64,000 nucleotides of DNA from Amyloporia xantha (taxonomy: Eukaryota; Basidiomycota; Agaricomycetes; Polyporales; Adustoporiaceae), in contig JAYKKR010000004.1 of assembly GCA_036971615.1 (NCBI GenBank), positions 62,001-126,000 on the forward strand, read 5' to 3'. This document shows, in pieces, positions 39,254-51,648 of the stretch. Made by a program: the position numbers and the translations under genes. Numbering within the stretch: position 1 is the first letter of the stretch; the number at the start of each line of letters is the position of its first letter. The notes beneath the pieces are model-generated. The model ran no database searches. It saw only the letters and a list, made by a program, of their open reading frames with translations, and was not told where the DNA came from.

Positions 39254-42109
39254 CGATGCTATTTATTTGCACCAGCACAGAGCACCAGTGGACTGGACTG
39301 AACAAATATTGAAATTGAACTAACTTTGATATGCGTCACAAGTTGCATGTGGGGAAACGGCTGTTCTGATTCTGTAATAGTCGGACCAATTGGGCAGTTA
39401 ACGCGGGTCGAAGACTGGTCAGGCGATGCGAGAGCGAGGTGTAAGAAGACGAAGAAGTGAGATTTCTGAAACTTAGTCCCGGATTCGGATTCCAATACAA
39501 CTGGAGTCTGTCAGGAGATGCGAGAGCGAGATATAAGAAGACAAACAAGTGGAGTTTCTGAGATTTAGTCCCGGGTTTGGATTCCAATACAACTCGAATG
39601 TATTGTCGCTGTTCCTGGTCATGTTTAGCATGGTTATCAAAGTTTGCACCGCACGGAAGGAGGTCCCATGCACGATGCCAAGAGGGACATCCTAATATGT
39701 AAGTAGGCAAAGCGTGGTCTGTAGAAACGAGAATATGAGGAGAGGGCGAGTCGGAAGCCTTGAGATGGTAGAGTAGTGCAATGAGACGTGTCCCACTGTT
39801 GGTGATGGACTTCCGCGTTTCTCGAGTATTGCAGTGGGAGTATGAATCCATACTGAGGTATGTCGTTGTACAAACACAAGTTTATGCAATGAGACTGACA
39901 CTTGCAAATAGACGCGATTTGACAACAATATGCAAACGATAGGCGGTTGCTCAGAATCAACAAATGAACCTGTGATGCTCTCGGGGCTGCAGTGTCATGA
40001 CTATAGCAGTTTACGCCTCCGCGGACCACCAGGAACAACGGCCATGGACGTACCAACTCCACCCTTCAGACTTGCGGTCTCGCGCTTTGGATTTGTTCAA
40101 ACACCTGGAATTCGACCGTTGAAATGTGATAGAGATAGCCGTCGACAAGGGCTATACATCTGCCACAGTAGAATGCGTAGATATCGCTCTGCTATTTGAA
40201 AGCTTCACGGACGACTCTCGGGTGCAAACTTTGCTGAGCCTGAACAATGGCCTAACATTTATGTAGCAGATTGCTGGCAAGTGGTTGGCGCGTCGCCGTC
40301 TCTGTCTCGAGTCTCATGAGTCGTGATTGGTTGACGCGTGACTCGCGACCACGTGATCGCACTCGACGCGACGGACGCCGACATTCTCGAATTCAATTCT
40401 CTTCTCCCTCAATGCTCTTCCACGGCGCTCCGTCATCCTCACGGCTACTAGCGTATTGCCTCAAGCTCTCGGTCTATTGCAAAAATTTACCAAAGTAAGA
40501 CTTATCGTATGACCCTGGAGGTTCTACTCGCACTGGCAAGACAGCGCGCAGCATACAATGATGATACATGAGGTCAGTAATTTAACCTGGGCCGTGCGGA
40601 TTTGTTACTGAAACATGACTTAGACATCTATAAGTCTCAGATACCAGGTGAATCATCTGGAATTTATGGTATATACTGCAACAACTACAACTACGGCAGA
40701 TGTTGTGTTCTATCCAGCCTATTATGGGCCGTGGGCACGAATTAGCGACTCTTTGAAAGTGACAAATCTCGATGCTGAGTTTCTTCCCCGAGCAATGCTG
40801 AACATGTTTCCTAACCTGCAGCAGGGGCCGAGTTCCGCGGATGTGTCGTGTGTCATGACACTCCGAACAATATCAGGTCTCAGGTTCTACAATCGTCGAT
40901 CGAATCATACACTGTTCCCCTCGTGGGTCTTGTCTATTTTTATGCATCACTTATAATCATGCGACCACCGAGTACTGATGTCCCCGGTGACCGTACCCTC
41001 GGGCTCAGTTTTGATTTCACCCACGACCGTCTTGGCCAAGTCTTGTCATTGTCTTGGTCTTGACTCTTGGGTGTTCCCAGCGACAAGTGACAAGCGCCGT
41101 CATGATGACTCTGTCCCTACTACTAATCCCGGCGACCACATCCCGACCTCTGATCCCGGCGACCACATACCACATCCCCTACTATCAATCTCTGTGGTCC
41201 ATCTCGATCGCTCGCTGCACCCCCGGTGCGAGTCGGAGTTTAGGCTTCTTCGGCCAATAAGCCCTCATTAGCCTTGACGCTAGGAAATGGTAGCCGTCCT
41301 CGTCGGCCGCTTGATCCCCGTTCTAGGTTCTTGGCCCCTTGGTACAGCAGTGGGAATCCTCAGGCTGCGTTTTGAGTCCCTCAGATCACCGATCAATCTC
41401 TCGTAGTGAATCCCCGAGTCGATGTGATCCTCAGAGGAACAGTATCCCAAATATGGAGCTCCAAATGTTGTCGGGCGCATTCTCGGTTTGGTCTCCGCCA
41501 TCCACGACTGCGAGGCTGGCGATGGAGGTGGAATTTATTCGTGAGTGTAAAATCGTATGGTTGGCCTGCCTCGAGCTTGCAACGGGTGCAACTCCGTCTC
41601 TCCCTTCCTCTTTCAGAGATCGGGAAGACCAGCTTCGATGAACATTTCCTAGGCTTAAGGCGAGTCGAACCATATAGGAACCCGTTGAAACCCCACGAAC
41701 GTCTGTAGTCTAATAGACTAGGCAGATTGGCCAGGCTGTAGAACAACAACATGGGAAAAAGGTATGCAATTAGGCATGTGGCTTAATAAACTGAACACAT
41801 TATTAGGTAGAAGTACTGAAAAATAGTCTGCACTACACTACATTCGAAAAAGTCGTGATGATACAGAGATATGGTATGTATCGCACAAGCGGCAAACGGG
41901 CGTCGCATGGCGAATAGGCAAGACAGAAATACAAACAGTAGGGGTTGAAGAGGAACGATTATAGTGATACAATCACAAATTGAGATGACGCCGGAGCAAG
42001 TGGTAACAGGCGCACAAAACGCATCCTCGCGACCGACGTTTGGCTTACACGATCGTGAACCTACGCGCACAGAATTAGCACACGCGCCCGCAAACAACAA
42101 GTGAAACAC
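39254..42109. other. Intergenic with a small tandem duplication
   Basis: The only structure seen is a two-copy, 92-bp tandem repeat at about 39419-39602 and some CCCGGCGACCACAT repeats near 41128-41168. The open frames found are short and unlike known proteins. Confidence 0.55.
39419..39602. repeat. Two-copy tandem repeat, 92-bp period
   Basis: Units begin TCAGGCGATGCGAGAGCGAG (39419) and TCAGGAGATGCGAGAGCGAG (39511) and both end in ATTCCAATACAACT. About 85-90% identical by eye. Confidence 0.75.
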
Positions 42110-45061
42110 TCACGCCTCGCTGCGCCACTCGGAGCCCTGCGTCGCCTTGTCCGAACGCTCCTGCGCACGGTTCGCCCACCCCTCCGGCCTGCCCACATTC
42201 TGCAAAATCGCCGAGTCGCGCTTGCCAACAACCTTGAACTGGCTCCCCTTCTCGTCCGCTTTACCCTTCGCACCCGCAGCTGCCTCATCCTTCTTCCGCT
42301 GGAACAGCTCCTGCAATGCCTGCGTCCTACTCTCGTCCGGGTTCGCCTTGGCCTCGTTCATCCTGTCGCGCACGCCCACGAGCTGCCCATCGACATACTC
42401 CAGCCCCGTGCGCACCGCATCCGCAATCACCTTCTGCAGCTGCCGCTTCACGAGCCCCGTCGCGAGCGGCCGCACCGTCTTGTATAGCAGGTCGTGCTTC
42501 GAGTCCCGGATTGAAAACTTGAGCGTGCCCACCTTCACATGCACGTCTTTCACCTTGAACACGCTCGATGAGTCAGCGCCTGCAGACGACAGTTGTGCTG
42601 TGACCGTGAGGCCTTCCCCGCCGAGCAACACGTCCGCAATGCCCGAGTCCGTCATTTTTGGGAACCCGCTCTTCTTACGGAAGTAGAATGCAACGTCGCG
42701 CATGTCTGCCTGGATCTGACTGAACGTCAGCGTGAACTCATGCCGGCCTTCGTCACTGCGCACACGGACATGGGATGAGTAAAACCGATGATGGGAGCGA
42801 ATAACCAAGAACGCACGAGATCGCGTTGTATGGGCTGAACTTGAGCCAGTTGTGCGCCTCGATGTTGACAATGTTAGGGAAGAGGTTACGGCCCGAGAGC
42901 GCAAGGTTCTCGATGACCAAATCGATCGAGTCATCGGTGTACTCGATGCGGGGGATGGGTACATAGCCCACCTGCTCTACATCAGCGTCATTCCCGAGGC
43001 AAATTGGACTATGCACGCACCCTGTCGATAATGCTTGGTAAGATCACTTTGCGAATGTCCATCCACAGCTCCGGCTTGAACTTGAGGCTGCCCTCGCTGT
43101 CAAACAGCAAGTCCTTCGTGAGGCGTGCCCAGTCGTTGCCGAACCTATATGACCCGTCAGTTCCGCTGCACATATGCGTCATAGAAGATGGTGTATGCAC
43201 GCACCTCTGGTTGAGAGGGTCATCCCCAAACGCGGCAAACCAATCCGTGATGCTCGAAAACAAGTTGTTGAAGTGGTCCTTGTACTTCTCGTCGTAGAAC
43301 CGGCGGCCGCTCTCCTTCAGTTTGTTTGCTTCGTCGTTACACTGCGGCTCAAGGACATACCCAGCCTCAAGCAATACCTGTCCAACGCAAGCGAAACAGG
43401 GACTTCAGTCCCGAAAACTTGAGGAAGCAACCAAGAACCGCGCACCTTGCGCACATAGCGATCGCACGCGCGGAACCAGTCCTTGAGCTCTTCGTCCTGC
43501 TGCGCGTCCGCATACAGCGCCTGCATCGCGTCCCCAATAACGCCGAGGCTCATCCCATTCGCGAAACGCTCCAGCAGCGTGCGCAGCTCCGACATCGCCA
43601 GCTGCATGTTCCCATCTGATGTTACCTCGCCGTGCGCGTCTTTCGCTGCGTGTCCGACGCAACATCAGCCTCGTGTATGAAGAAATGAACAAGACCGACT
43701 GACTCTGCCCGGCCATCGTCTTCCCGTGGCCTGCGTACTCCTCGAGGAAACCCAGCAACCATTGCACGCTCTCCTGATAGTCCTTGTGGCCCTGGCACTC
43801 GATCACGACCTTCTTCCCGCGGTACACGAACTGGTCGCGCCGCTCAGGCGGGAAGTACTCCTCCGAGAGGAATTCCTTCGCCCGTGAGTAGTGTGCGTCT
43901 GCTTTGTCCTTGTGCTCTTGCGGAATCTTGTCAGTCATCTGGTCCTGGGGCCGACGGATGTCCGTCAATATCTGCGAATACAGAGAAAAAGACAGTGCGC
44001 ACCTTCACTCCGCGCAGCTTATTCATCAGTCCGCCCTTCTTTGTCTCTGCGTCCTCTGAGTCCTCTGTGTCTGTAGCAGTATCAAGCGCAGCATCCTGTA
44101 GCCTCGCGAGTCAGCCCCACCCCATACACAAGACTATATGCACCTACCGTGCCCTGTCTGACTTGCGCGCTCGTCTCCTGCTTCGCTGCGTCGAGCGCCT
44201 CCGGGCCACTCTGCACCTCGCCGTTGCCCTTGTGCACGGCCGTGCCGTTGCCGAGGGGCTCCTTTGGGTGTTGCCTGACCGTGTTGTCTGTGCCAGGAAT
44301 GCGTGCTTCCAAGACCTGTGCACTTGTTAGTCCACGCCTCACCCACCTACGCATTACTCACCGGTGTCTCGTCTGGGCCCACAGTGCGCCCACCTTCGGT
44401 GACAAATTGATCCCTCGGCGCCGTGTCGTCGACCTGCGCGAGACGCTCCTCGTCCGGGCGCAGCGCCTCCGCCGCTTTCACTGCCCCACGCGCGAGAAGG
44501 TCGCGACCGACGACAGCAAAGTCCGCCGCGAGCTTGCGCACCTCGGCGTTCGTGAGCACCAGCGTGAGTAGCGTGCGCAGATGTCCTACGGCCTGCTGGC
44601 CATCTGCGCGCGCTTTGTCCGCGTCGACGGGCGTGTCCTGGAGCGCCTGGGCAGGGCTCGCGTCGACGGCGCGGGTGTGCCAGAGGAAGTTCTGGAATAG
44701 CTCGTCGGCATTCTTGTTGACTACAATGAGCCTTGCGGTTTCGATGATGTCACGGGCGTCTACGATAAGGCGCTGGCCGTCGGGGGACAGCTTGGCGACG
44801 TCGACAGGGGAGTGGGCGAGGGCGTAGGCGAGAGTGGAGTCGATCTGGGCGTTGCTCGGCGTGCGGCCGTCGCGGAGGGCGGATATGACGCCGTAGAAGC
44901 GCAACTTGCGGTCCACGTCGGCCGCGGACGCGGCGGCGTTGTTGGGCTGCACGACGGAGCCCTTTGGGGAAGTGTTAAAAGACGGGGTGTGAGACAGCGT
45001 GAAAGAAACATACCGCTGCGGGACGGTCTGAAATATCCTTGGGTGCCTGTGGGAGGGACAT
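42110..45061 (-). CDS. HAM1-like protein (HAM1-like N- and C-terminal domains)
   Basis: A large fungal protein of the HAM1-like/DUF4449 group, whose C-terminal half resembles lipid-binding tubular (BPI-like) proteins; its precise role is unknown. ATG 45061 opens a 16-codon exon (MSLPQAPKDISDRPAA). An intron (GTATGTTT...CCCAAAG) follows, and then the N-terminal domain (DVDRKLRFYGVISALRDGR, about 44915). Later exons carry DLARGAV-type helices, PQEHKDKADAHYSRAKEFL (about 43900), WARLTKDLLFDSEGSLKF (about 43110) and the C-terminal beta-rich part (FTLTFSQIQADMRDVAFYF, about 42720; VFKVKDVHVKVGTLKFSIRD, about 42540). It ends with a Lys/Glu-rich tail at 42110. No break was noticed. Several introns of about 50-70 nt separate the exons. 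Confidence 0.85.
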
Positions 45062-45111
45062 GATTGGAGTTTGGGGGAAAAAGAGAGTGGCGAGGAGGAC
45101 GAACGTAGGTC

Positions 45112-45118
45112 TTATATA
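45112..45118 (-). promoter_or_regulatory. TATA box of the HAM1-like gene
   Basis: TTATATAA-type sequence 51-57 bases upstream of the ATG at 45061, on the minus strand. Confidence 0.5.
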
Positions 45119-46146
45119 ACGCGATGGGCCCCCATCGTTGACGGGTGACGTACGGAAGTCTAAGCGTCAAAGAGCAGGGCGCAGAGGACGATCAACCTCT
45201 ATCCTCGATCGGGTATGGATGATGTCATCCAGCCACCTGTCCGCCAGGCTTGCACCCAGGGGCACTACGAGTACTCCCTTGGTCCCAAGGGGCGCGAGCA
45301 GCGTGCCCTCACCGTCATCGCCATCCGGCTTAACGCATATATGGCCCTGAGTGCCATAACAGCCACTTCTCTCGCTATGATTGTACAATGCATGCTTCAG
45401 AGAGGCGATGAAAGGTACTGGAGACGAGAGTTGGCTAAGCACCAGCAACGAGTTATACGATTTCCGAGTTAGATGGGGAAGAACAAATCGCAATTCGAGT
45501 ATAATATCCAACGTACCAAGTTGAATTTGCCTACAAAAAGGCAGTATGCAGTAAGATCTAGCATCTCGGCGTAGGAGTGCACTGACAATAAGCGCCGAAA
45601 GAAGCTCGCAGATTGCCAATTTTGGATACTGACGGCAATGAACGATATTACATATTACTTTTGCTCCAAAAGACTAGGCCAAAATCCTTGGAGCTCTTGT
45701 CTCCCCTGGCAGACCTAAAATAGTGCCTTTGAACGTAAGCTCGAGGGACGGTCGCTATAAAATTGGAGCTCAGGACATTCAGAAATCAAAAACCACCACC
45801 TCCAGGCTCGCGAGCGGTATTTGATGAACATCCGCACTCCAAATTTCGTTCTTGCCCTGAGCGGACGGACTCATCAATTTCAAATTCGTGCCCAAGTTCC
45901 GTCGCATGTGTTGCGTTACAATCGAGACAAATGCACACCTATACCCTTCGCGTAGAACCATCCAAGTAATATATATCGCTTCTTCAACAAAAGGCTCATA
46001 TATTAGAAATACCCAACTGGGAGATTCCCGACTACCGTACATGTTTCCTTCACGTCAATAAAAACTTCAGTTCTTCACTAGAATTCAGATCACCACGTGC
46101 ACCCTGGACCTTTCGCTCTACAAACCGACCTCTGCGACCGCGACCA
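45119..46146. other. Intergenic, no recognised gene
   Basis: Upstream region of the HAM1-like gene and downstream region of the next gene. No repeat or gene is evident. Confidence 0.5.
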
Positions 46147-48580
46147 TCACACCTTGCGCTTCCTCGTGTTCCTCTTCCTCGGTGCGTGTGTGCCGCCCAG
46201 TGTCACGAACGACGGACCCGCCTCAGGCTGTAGAGTTCCAACAATCTCCGCTATCAGCGTACTTCCTGAAGCGTGGGACAACCCATCGCTGGCCTGACCG
46301 AGTTCAGGAAGGGTGAGACCGAGAGCACCCACCCCCACTCCCTCCGCCATGTTACCACCAAGGGTTCCAGCACCCCCCGAGCTCTCAGCATGTCCATTCA
46401 CCGACGGTCCAGGAAGCAGAGGCGACACCGCAGGCGCACGCGAAGGGCTCCTCGTCGTCCTGCTGCTCCCTGCAGTCGCCTCACGAGTCCGGCGAGGTAT
46501 CCTGAGCGTCAGACGTTCGCGTTCGGGGGCAGCCGACGCCGACGTGTCCTGATCGCGTCCCGAGGGCGATGGGTCCAATTCCTGAGATGCGGACGCGTGC
46601 GCCTCGTCGGGGGTGGACGGTGCCAAGACGGTCTGTACGACCTGTCCACATGTCGGACAACACGACCCTAGCTCCAGGGTGGGCGCGGATCCGTCAGCCC
46701 GAGTATCGCTACGCGTGGAAGTCGCGTCTGCGTCCAATCTCTTCGCGGGGGCATCTGCTGACGATTCTGCCATCTCCGCCCGCTGTCTGCCTTGCTCTTC
46801 CTCATTTACGTGTGCGTCCTGGAGATGTGCTTGATGTTGGGGTGTAGGTGTACGTGCAGACGATGGTCCATAGTAAGTCACGGTGGACGGATGATAGTGC
46901 AAGGGATCCATTCCCACACGTCTGCGATCTAGAGACACAAATGAATATCACACGAGCTGATCAGAGCCACATAGAAGAGGCCGACAAACCTTGGAGCATG
47001 TCATGGACACGCATCCAGGAATCCGAGTGGAAGGGCGGTCGATAGTCGTACTGAAAATCTGGAATGCCTTCAGTCCCGGTCAAATAGTTTCACAGCGAAA
47101 TGACCTAACCGATGCCAAAACCAAAATCAGCCACCCGGAGCACATCCCCGCGGCCCGCCGCGTGCGCTCGCCTTATCGCCTCCTCACAGTACCTCCACAT
47201 GAGGGCCATCAAAGACTCATAAAAGCTATCTATCATAGCCGTCAACAGCTGTGCGTGACATACAAGTTAGTGAGAGACCGAATCATCCGTCGCGAGCTGA
47301 AAGTGCCACTCACGAGGGGTACCTCGTTTTCTATGTGGTTGACTGGTATGTTAAAGTGACCGTTGAGGAAGCTCCTGACGCTGGGAAGCAAGTCGGCGTA
47401 TCTGTGCAGCAAGGCCGGTTCGACCTGCCCGGGATGAGGCGCCCCAGCAGCCGTTATCATGTTAACGAACCCGCGGTTCACAGATGCGCGATCTTCCTCG
47501 AACTTACAACACGACAATATCAGCAAGGTCCAGCGACGGCATACGAGAAGACTACTGACGCGGAGCTCAATAGGAGTATTGATGCCTTCGGGCCGGTACC
47601 ACAACTGCGACTCAGCAAATGTAGAAAGGGCCTGCGTGGTCACGATTGCCCAGTGGTTGTTGTCCTGTTCGCCTTGTGTCAAAAACTGAATCTTCTCGTA
47701 TAAACGAATAATGTACCGTAGCCTCATGAACTTGTTCACAGTCGTCATCCTCATCTGTGTCCGATTGTTCCTCTCCACTATCATCTGCGTCCGTGCCATG
47801 CTCCGGACGGTCGTCGTTGGCCTCTTGCTGCTCGGTACCTTCTTGATCTTGGTGACCTTCATCGTGTTCCGGCAACAACAGGTTACGAACCTCCCTTTCT
47901 TCCTGCTTTTGCTCCGCATTTGAACCAACAGTAACAGATGAATCGTCGCGAACGAGTGGCACGCCACGTATCCCTCCAAGATCCTGTAAAGCCTCAGGAG
48001 TCGTGTCAAGCACCGTGACCTCACCTTTTCCCTCGATGCCTTGCTGACGACTTCGCGCATTGTCATGCCACTCAGTCGCCTGTGAATTTCCCATATCGTC
48101 ATCAATAGCTTTGGCCTTGCCCTTTCGGTCCCTGTTCTGCTGCGCCAAGGTGTTCCATGATCCGGGAGCGTTGTCCTCACCAGCCTCCCCTGCGTCGGTA
48201 CTAGGCACTTCCGGAGGCAGCGGTGTGTCGTCCGACAGGGTGCTTGATGCCGGCGGAAGAGAGTACAGAAGAGACGGTGTAACGATCTGCGGTTGAAACG
48301 ACGGTCCATGAGAGTCGGTGCAAGTGCTCTCCGACAAGTCTCCCGCAGTCAGGGCTGGCGTCCCCGAATTGGCTGTGCTGACCGAGTCGCGCCTTTCCCC
48401 GAATATGTAGTGCCCGTCTTCTTCCTCGAGATCCATTAGGTCATGGATCGATAGTGATGACGCGTTCTGTTCTGCGCGTTCTTCGTTGCGACTTGGCTGA
48501 TATATGCCAGAGAAAGAATGTGGATGGTCGTTGCGGAATGTCCATGCGCCTATTAGCGGTTTGTGAGGTCTCGATGACAT
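46147..48580 (-). CDS. Unknown protein with long acidic/disordered arms, multi-exon
   Basis: I do not recognise this gene. ATG 48580 opens about 290 codons of disordered sequence ending in a very acidic Asp/Glu run (about 47730-47790). A more ordered centre follows (NNHWAIVTTQALSTFAESQ, LRVSSLLVCRRW, ALLHRYADLLPSVRSFLNGH; about 47640-47340). After a GTGAGT...CACAG intron comes a helical exon (LLTAMIDSFYESLMALMWRY, about 47240). The last exon (about 46938-46147) holds a CCPTCGQ motif resembling one zinc-ribbon knuckle, long Ser/Thr/Ala-rich sequence and a basic, possibly nuclear-localising C-terminus (RKRNTRKRKV). A frame change near 47720 between the acidic run and the centre is not explained by a clear intron, so the gene is either mis-spliced in my model or damaged. 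Confidence 0.6.
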
Positions 48581-49815
48581 CTGTCGCCTTCGTCAGGATC
48601 CTTAGCATACGGCAAGGAAGTACCTGAGATTCCACGATGGCAACCAATAACTGGGGAGATGTGAAGACACGAAGAGCAAGGGCAGATCACCTTATGTACT
48701 CGCGCATACGAGTGGCTCAGGCATCGGCAAGCCGTCCGGAGATGTGAGTAACTCAGCTCAATGATACAGCTCCATAGGTGGACTAAGCCGCTGTACAGCG
48801 AGAACGTTCTGACTCTAACGCCACTCAAACGGGACAATGCAAGGTGAACACACCAAGATTCTAATTCCTCGGAGACAGCCACAGTGAGGAGACATGCACA
48901 ATGCAACGACGACCGTTGCTGCCAGACATGATAGGTGCTATTGCCTTCTATTCTGTACGACAGAGAACGGTAACACGACAGACACTGAGCAGTGCTAGAG
49001 AGCATCCATCGTCATCGTCGGGCCGCCTACGACACGCGCAGCATGAGGTCAATGTCCTGACATGATGATCAATCCATGCGATGACAGGACGGGTCGAAAT
49101 CATAGCTTTATATGTCTAATAGGGCCTTTTGTTGCCTAGCAAAGTCATCGTATGAGAGGGTTTACCGTAAGCAAAGCACGTCCGACTCAATATCGATATC
49201 ATTGTCATTGTCAACGCCTGAGCGCCCAATTGTCCGCCACTTGGTTACAAACAGACCACAACAACGCGATCACTGTCCGAGTCGGTGTGGTCCGAGGATG
49301 GATCGCGTATTCCTCCCGAGGGCAGTGTGTAGCAGTGCTCAGCTGGCAAACTCTACCTCGATGCTATGTAGCTAAGTTTGAAGGCAAGTCCAGAGTTCAT
49401 TTCATTCTGCTTCGTTTTGATATCGTTCCCTTATCGCGCCAAAGGCAGCGGATGTTGTATTATTGTCCGGTCAGCTGTTCTGGCGCTTGCAGTGGCCATT
49501 GTGCTCTGGATGGTAACTGGCCCGGCGTGAGCACCCTGCGGACACAACAATTGCCTCGCCTGTGCTGCTGCCTTAGCACCATTGCCGTGTCAATTGTTAT
49601 CGCCCAGCCGTGCGTCTGTCCCCATCCAGGCCTTTATAGGTCCGTCTTTTGTTCTTCCGCTATAACAGCCCTCCTGGCTTGTCTCTCCTTACCATCTTAC
49701 TTGTTCTCCTTTGTCTCACGCACCGTGCACGTATCATCTTCACCCCTGTATCTCTAGACTTCACTTCACAGTCCCCCTAATACCTTACACATATTATATT
49801 CTCTCTGTCCGCGAC
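48581..49815. other. Divergent intergenic region
   Basis: Lies between two divergently transcribed genes. Only short open frames occur, and nothing recognisable. Confidence 0.5.
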
Positions 49816-50627
49816 ATGAACAGCTCCACCACGACCCTCCTCTATCCCGCCCTGCCTCCGACCACGAACACCCTAGACTCGCAGCAGCGCACCCGCCTCA
49901 TACGCTCCGCCCGCAAGCTCGGCACCGTCCTCGGCAGCACCCCCCAGCTCATCGAGCCCGAGCGCGACCCCACACCCATCCCCATCGCCCTCTTCCCCAT
50001 CGGCCCCAGCATCAGGCCTGGCACCCCGAAATCCCGCGCCTCCCGCAGACAGGCTTGCCTGTTCTCCTCCCGCCCCTCCACCCCCGACTCCCTCTACACA
50101 TCCTCCTCCACCAACTCGTCCGCCGCCTCCCTCGCGCTCCCGCTCCCGCGGAGCAGCTCCGAGTCCCTCCCCGAGCCAAAATCACACGCTGTGCAGGCGA
50201 AACCCCGCCGCTCCAAGGAGCTCCCCGGCCCCTCGTCCTCCGCCTTAACGCCGTCCCGATGCCGCACAGTGACCCCCGCTTAGCGCTGCCCCCCACGCCC
50301 TCCACGGCCACCTCCGGATCGCTCCCCATCACGCCTACGACACCCGTCCCTCCCACCGCCGCAGAGACGCGCCGCAAGCGCATGGCGAAGCTCAAGCGCA
50401 CGCTGGGCGAGAACATCCCCCTCGATGCCGTCTTCCCCTCGCGCACTGCCGACAAGAATAAGGCCGGGCGACGGAGGAGCATGTCGGTCGATCTTGGCCA
50501 GGACGCGTCGCCTCAACGCCGGTCGTCGCGCGTTTGGGTTACGGGCACCAACGTGTGGACGGGAGAGTGGAACAGGAAGGACATTCGGGAGGTCCAGCAG
50601 CAGCTGAGGGTGCTCAAGGGTTGCTGA
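49816..50627 (+). CDS. Small Ser/Pro-rich fungal protein with conserved C-terminal motif
   Basis: ATG 49816 starts an Ala/Ser/Pro-rich, probably disordered protein with an early conserved segment (RLIRSARKLGTVLGSTPQLIE). The C-terminal part, in a second frame from about 50280, has RRKRMAKLKRTLGENIPLD and ends with NVWTGEWNRKDIREVQQQLR and a TGA at 50625-50627. I recognise this pattern (a LxRTLGENxP block plus a WSGEWN-like block) from unnamed basidiomycete proteins, but know no function for it. The first frame stops at 50281-50283, so a short intron or a frameshift within about 50200-50290 must join the two parts. Confidence 0.65.
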
Positions 50628-51648
50628 ACGGCGGTTCTGCGCATATCCCCGCCGTTTTGGCATCTATGTGAGATATATGGGACGTCGTCTGGCCATGACT
50701 ATTTTGCATTTGCATTCTGTCGTTTGATCACGACGTGACATTTTTTGCTGTAGCTTTATCCTTATATGTTTTAGTGACCCATCGCGATGCTTGTTGTAGC
50801 TCACATAAGTTATCGCCATTTGTAACTTACCTCAGTACCTTTCACACATGCTACCTTACAGACAAGACCTGTGTAATCATATCCTCCTCCTGATCTTTGC
50901 CCACTGAATATACGTGTGAGTTTATTGTCCAGACACAGGGTGCATAGCCTGTTTTATACCCGAGCAAATCATAATTTCTACACCTGTTTCTCAGACATAC
51001 ATATGCGAAATCTTTCTTAGTTGATTCATGAATTCATCAAGTTTTGTATCACATATTGACATAAGAAAAACCAAGATAAAAGAATGATTCTTTCTAGGAA
51101 AAATTTCTCGATTTTGCAAGCACTAAAATGGGCTATGCACCCAGTGTCAATGAGACTACGGGTAGAAAAAAAGCTACAAATTCAGAGCAAAACACCAGAT
51201 ATTGGAGTCGATACGTTGATGGCTGCATTTGTGGTGGCGCCAGACGACGAGGCTGAAGCCCTCCCGGGGGTGTCATATGCTCGTTGTTTTTTTTCTGAGC
51301 GTTGGCCTAACGTTTTGCAGATTGCTGTAAACGGCACGTCGCCAATCATACAAGAATTACGACACCATGCAGTCTTCTTTTAATTCTGCGAATTTATACA
51401 CCCTACTTGTAAATACATGTAAAGTACCGGACTAGTAATCTGGAACGAGTATTGTGCAGTCAACGACCGAACACTGCAAAAAAATCACCATTTCGCAAGC
51501 AGCAAAAACTCGTGAAAAGAGTAAGATAGTTGTGAGAAATGAATGGTCCAATATAAGTAAACCCTTTTGCATGCCTATCTTACCCTTTTCATCGCTTATA
51601 AAATGGTGATTTCTTTGCAGTGGAAGAACAAATATGCCAAAGCGTGGA
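50628..51648. other. Intergenic, AT-rich, no recognised gene
   Basis: Convergent 3' regions. A weak, partly palindromic sequence is repeated about 51528-51610 (AAATGGTGATTT against AAAATCACCATTT near 51482), without a clear gene. Confidence 0.5.

Noticed and set aside
39336..39851. 171-codon minus-strand frame with repeated peptide segments
   Set aside because: The peptide repetition simply reflects the 92-bp DNA tandem duplication; there is no family similarity and no flanking exons.
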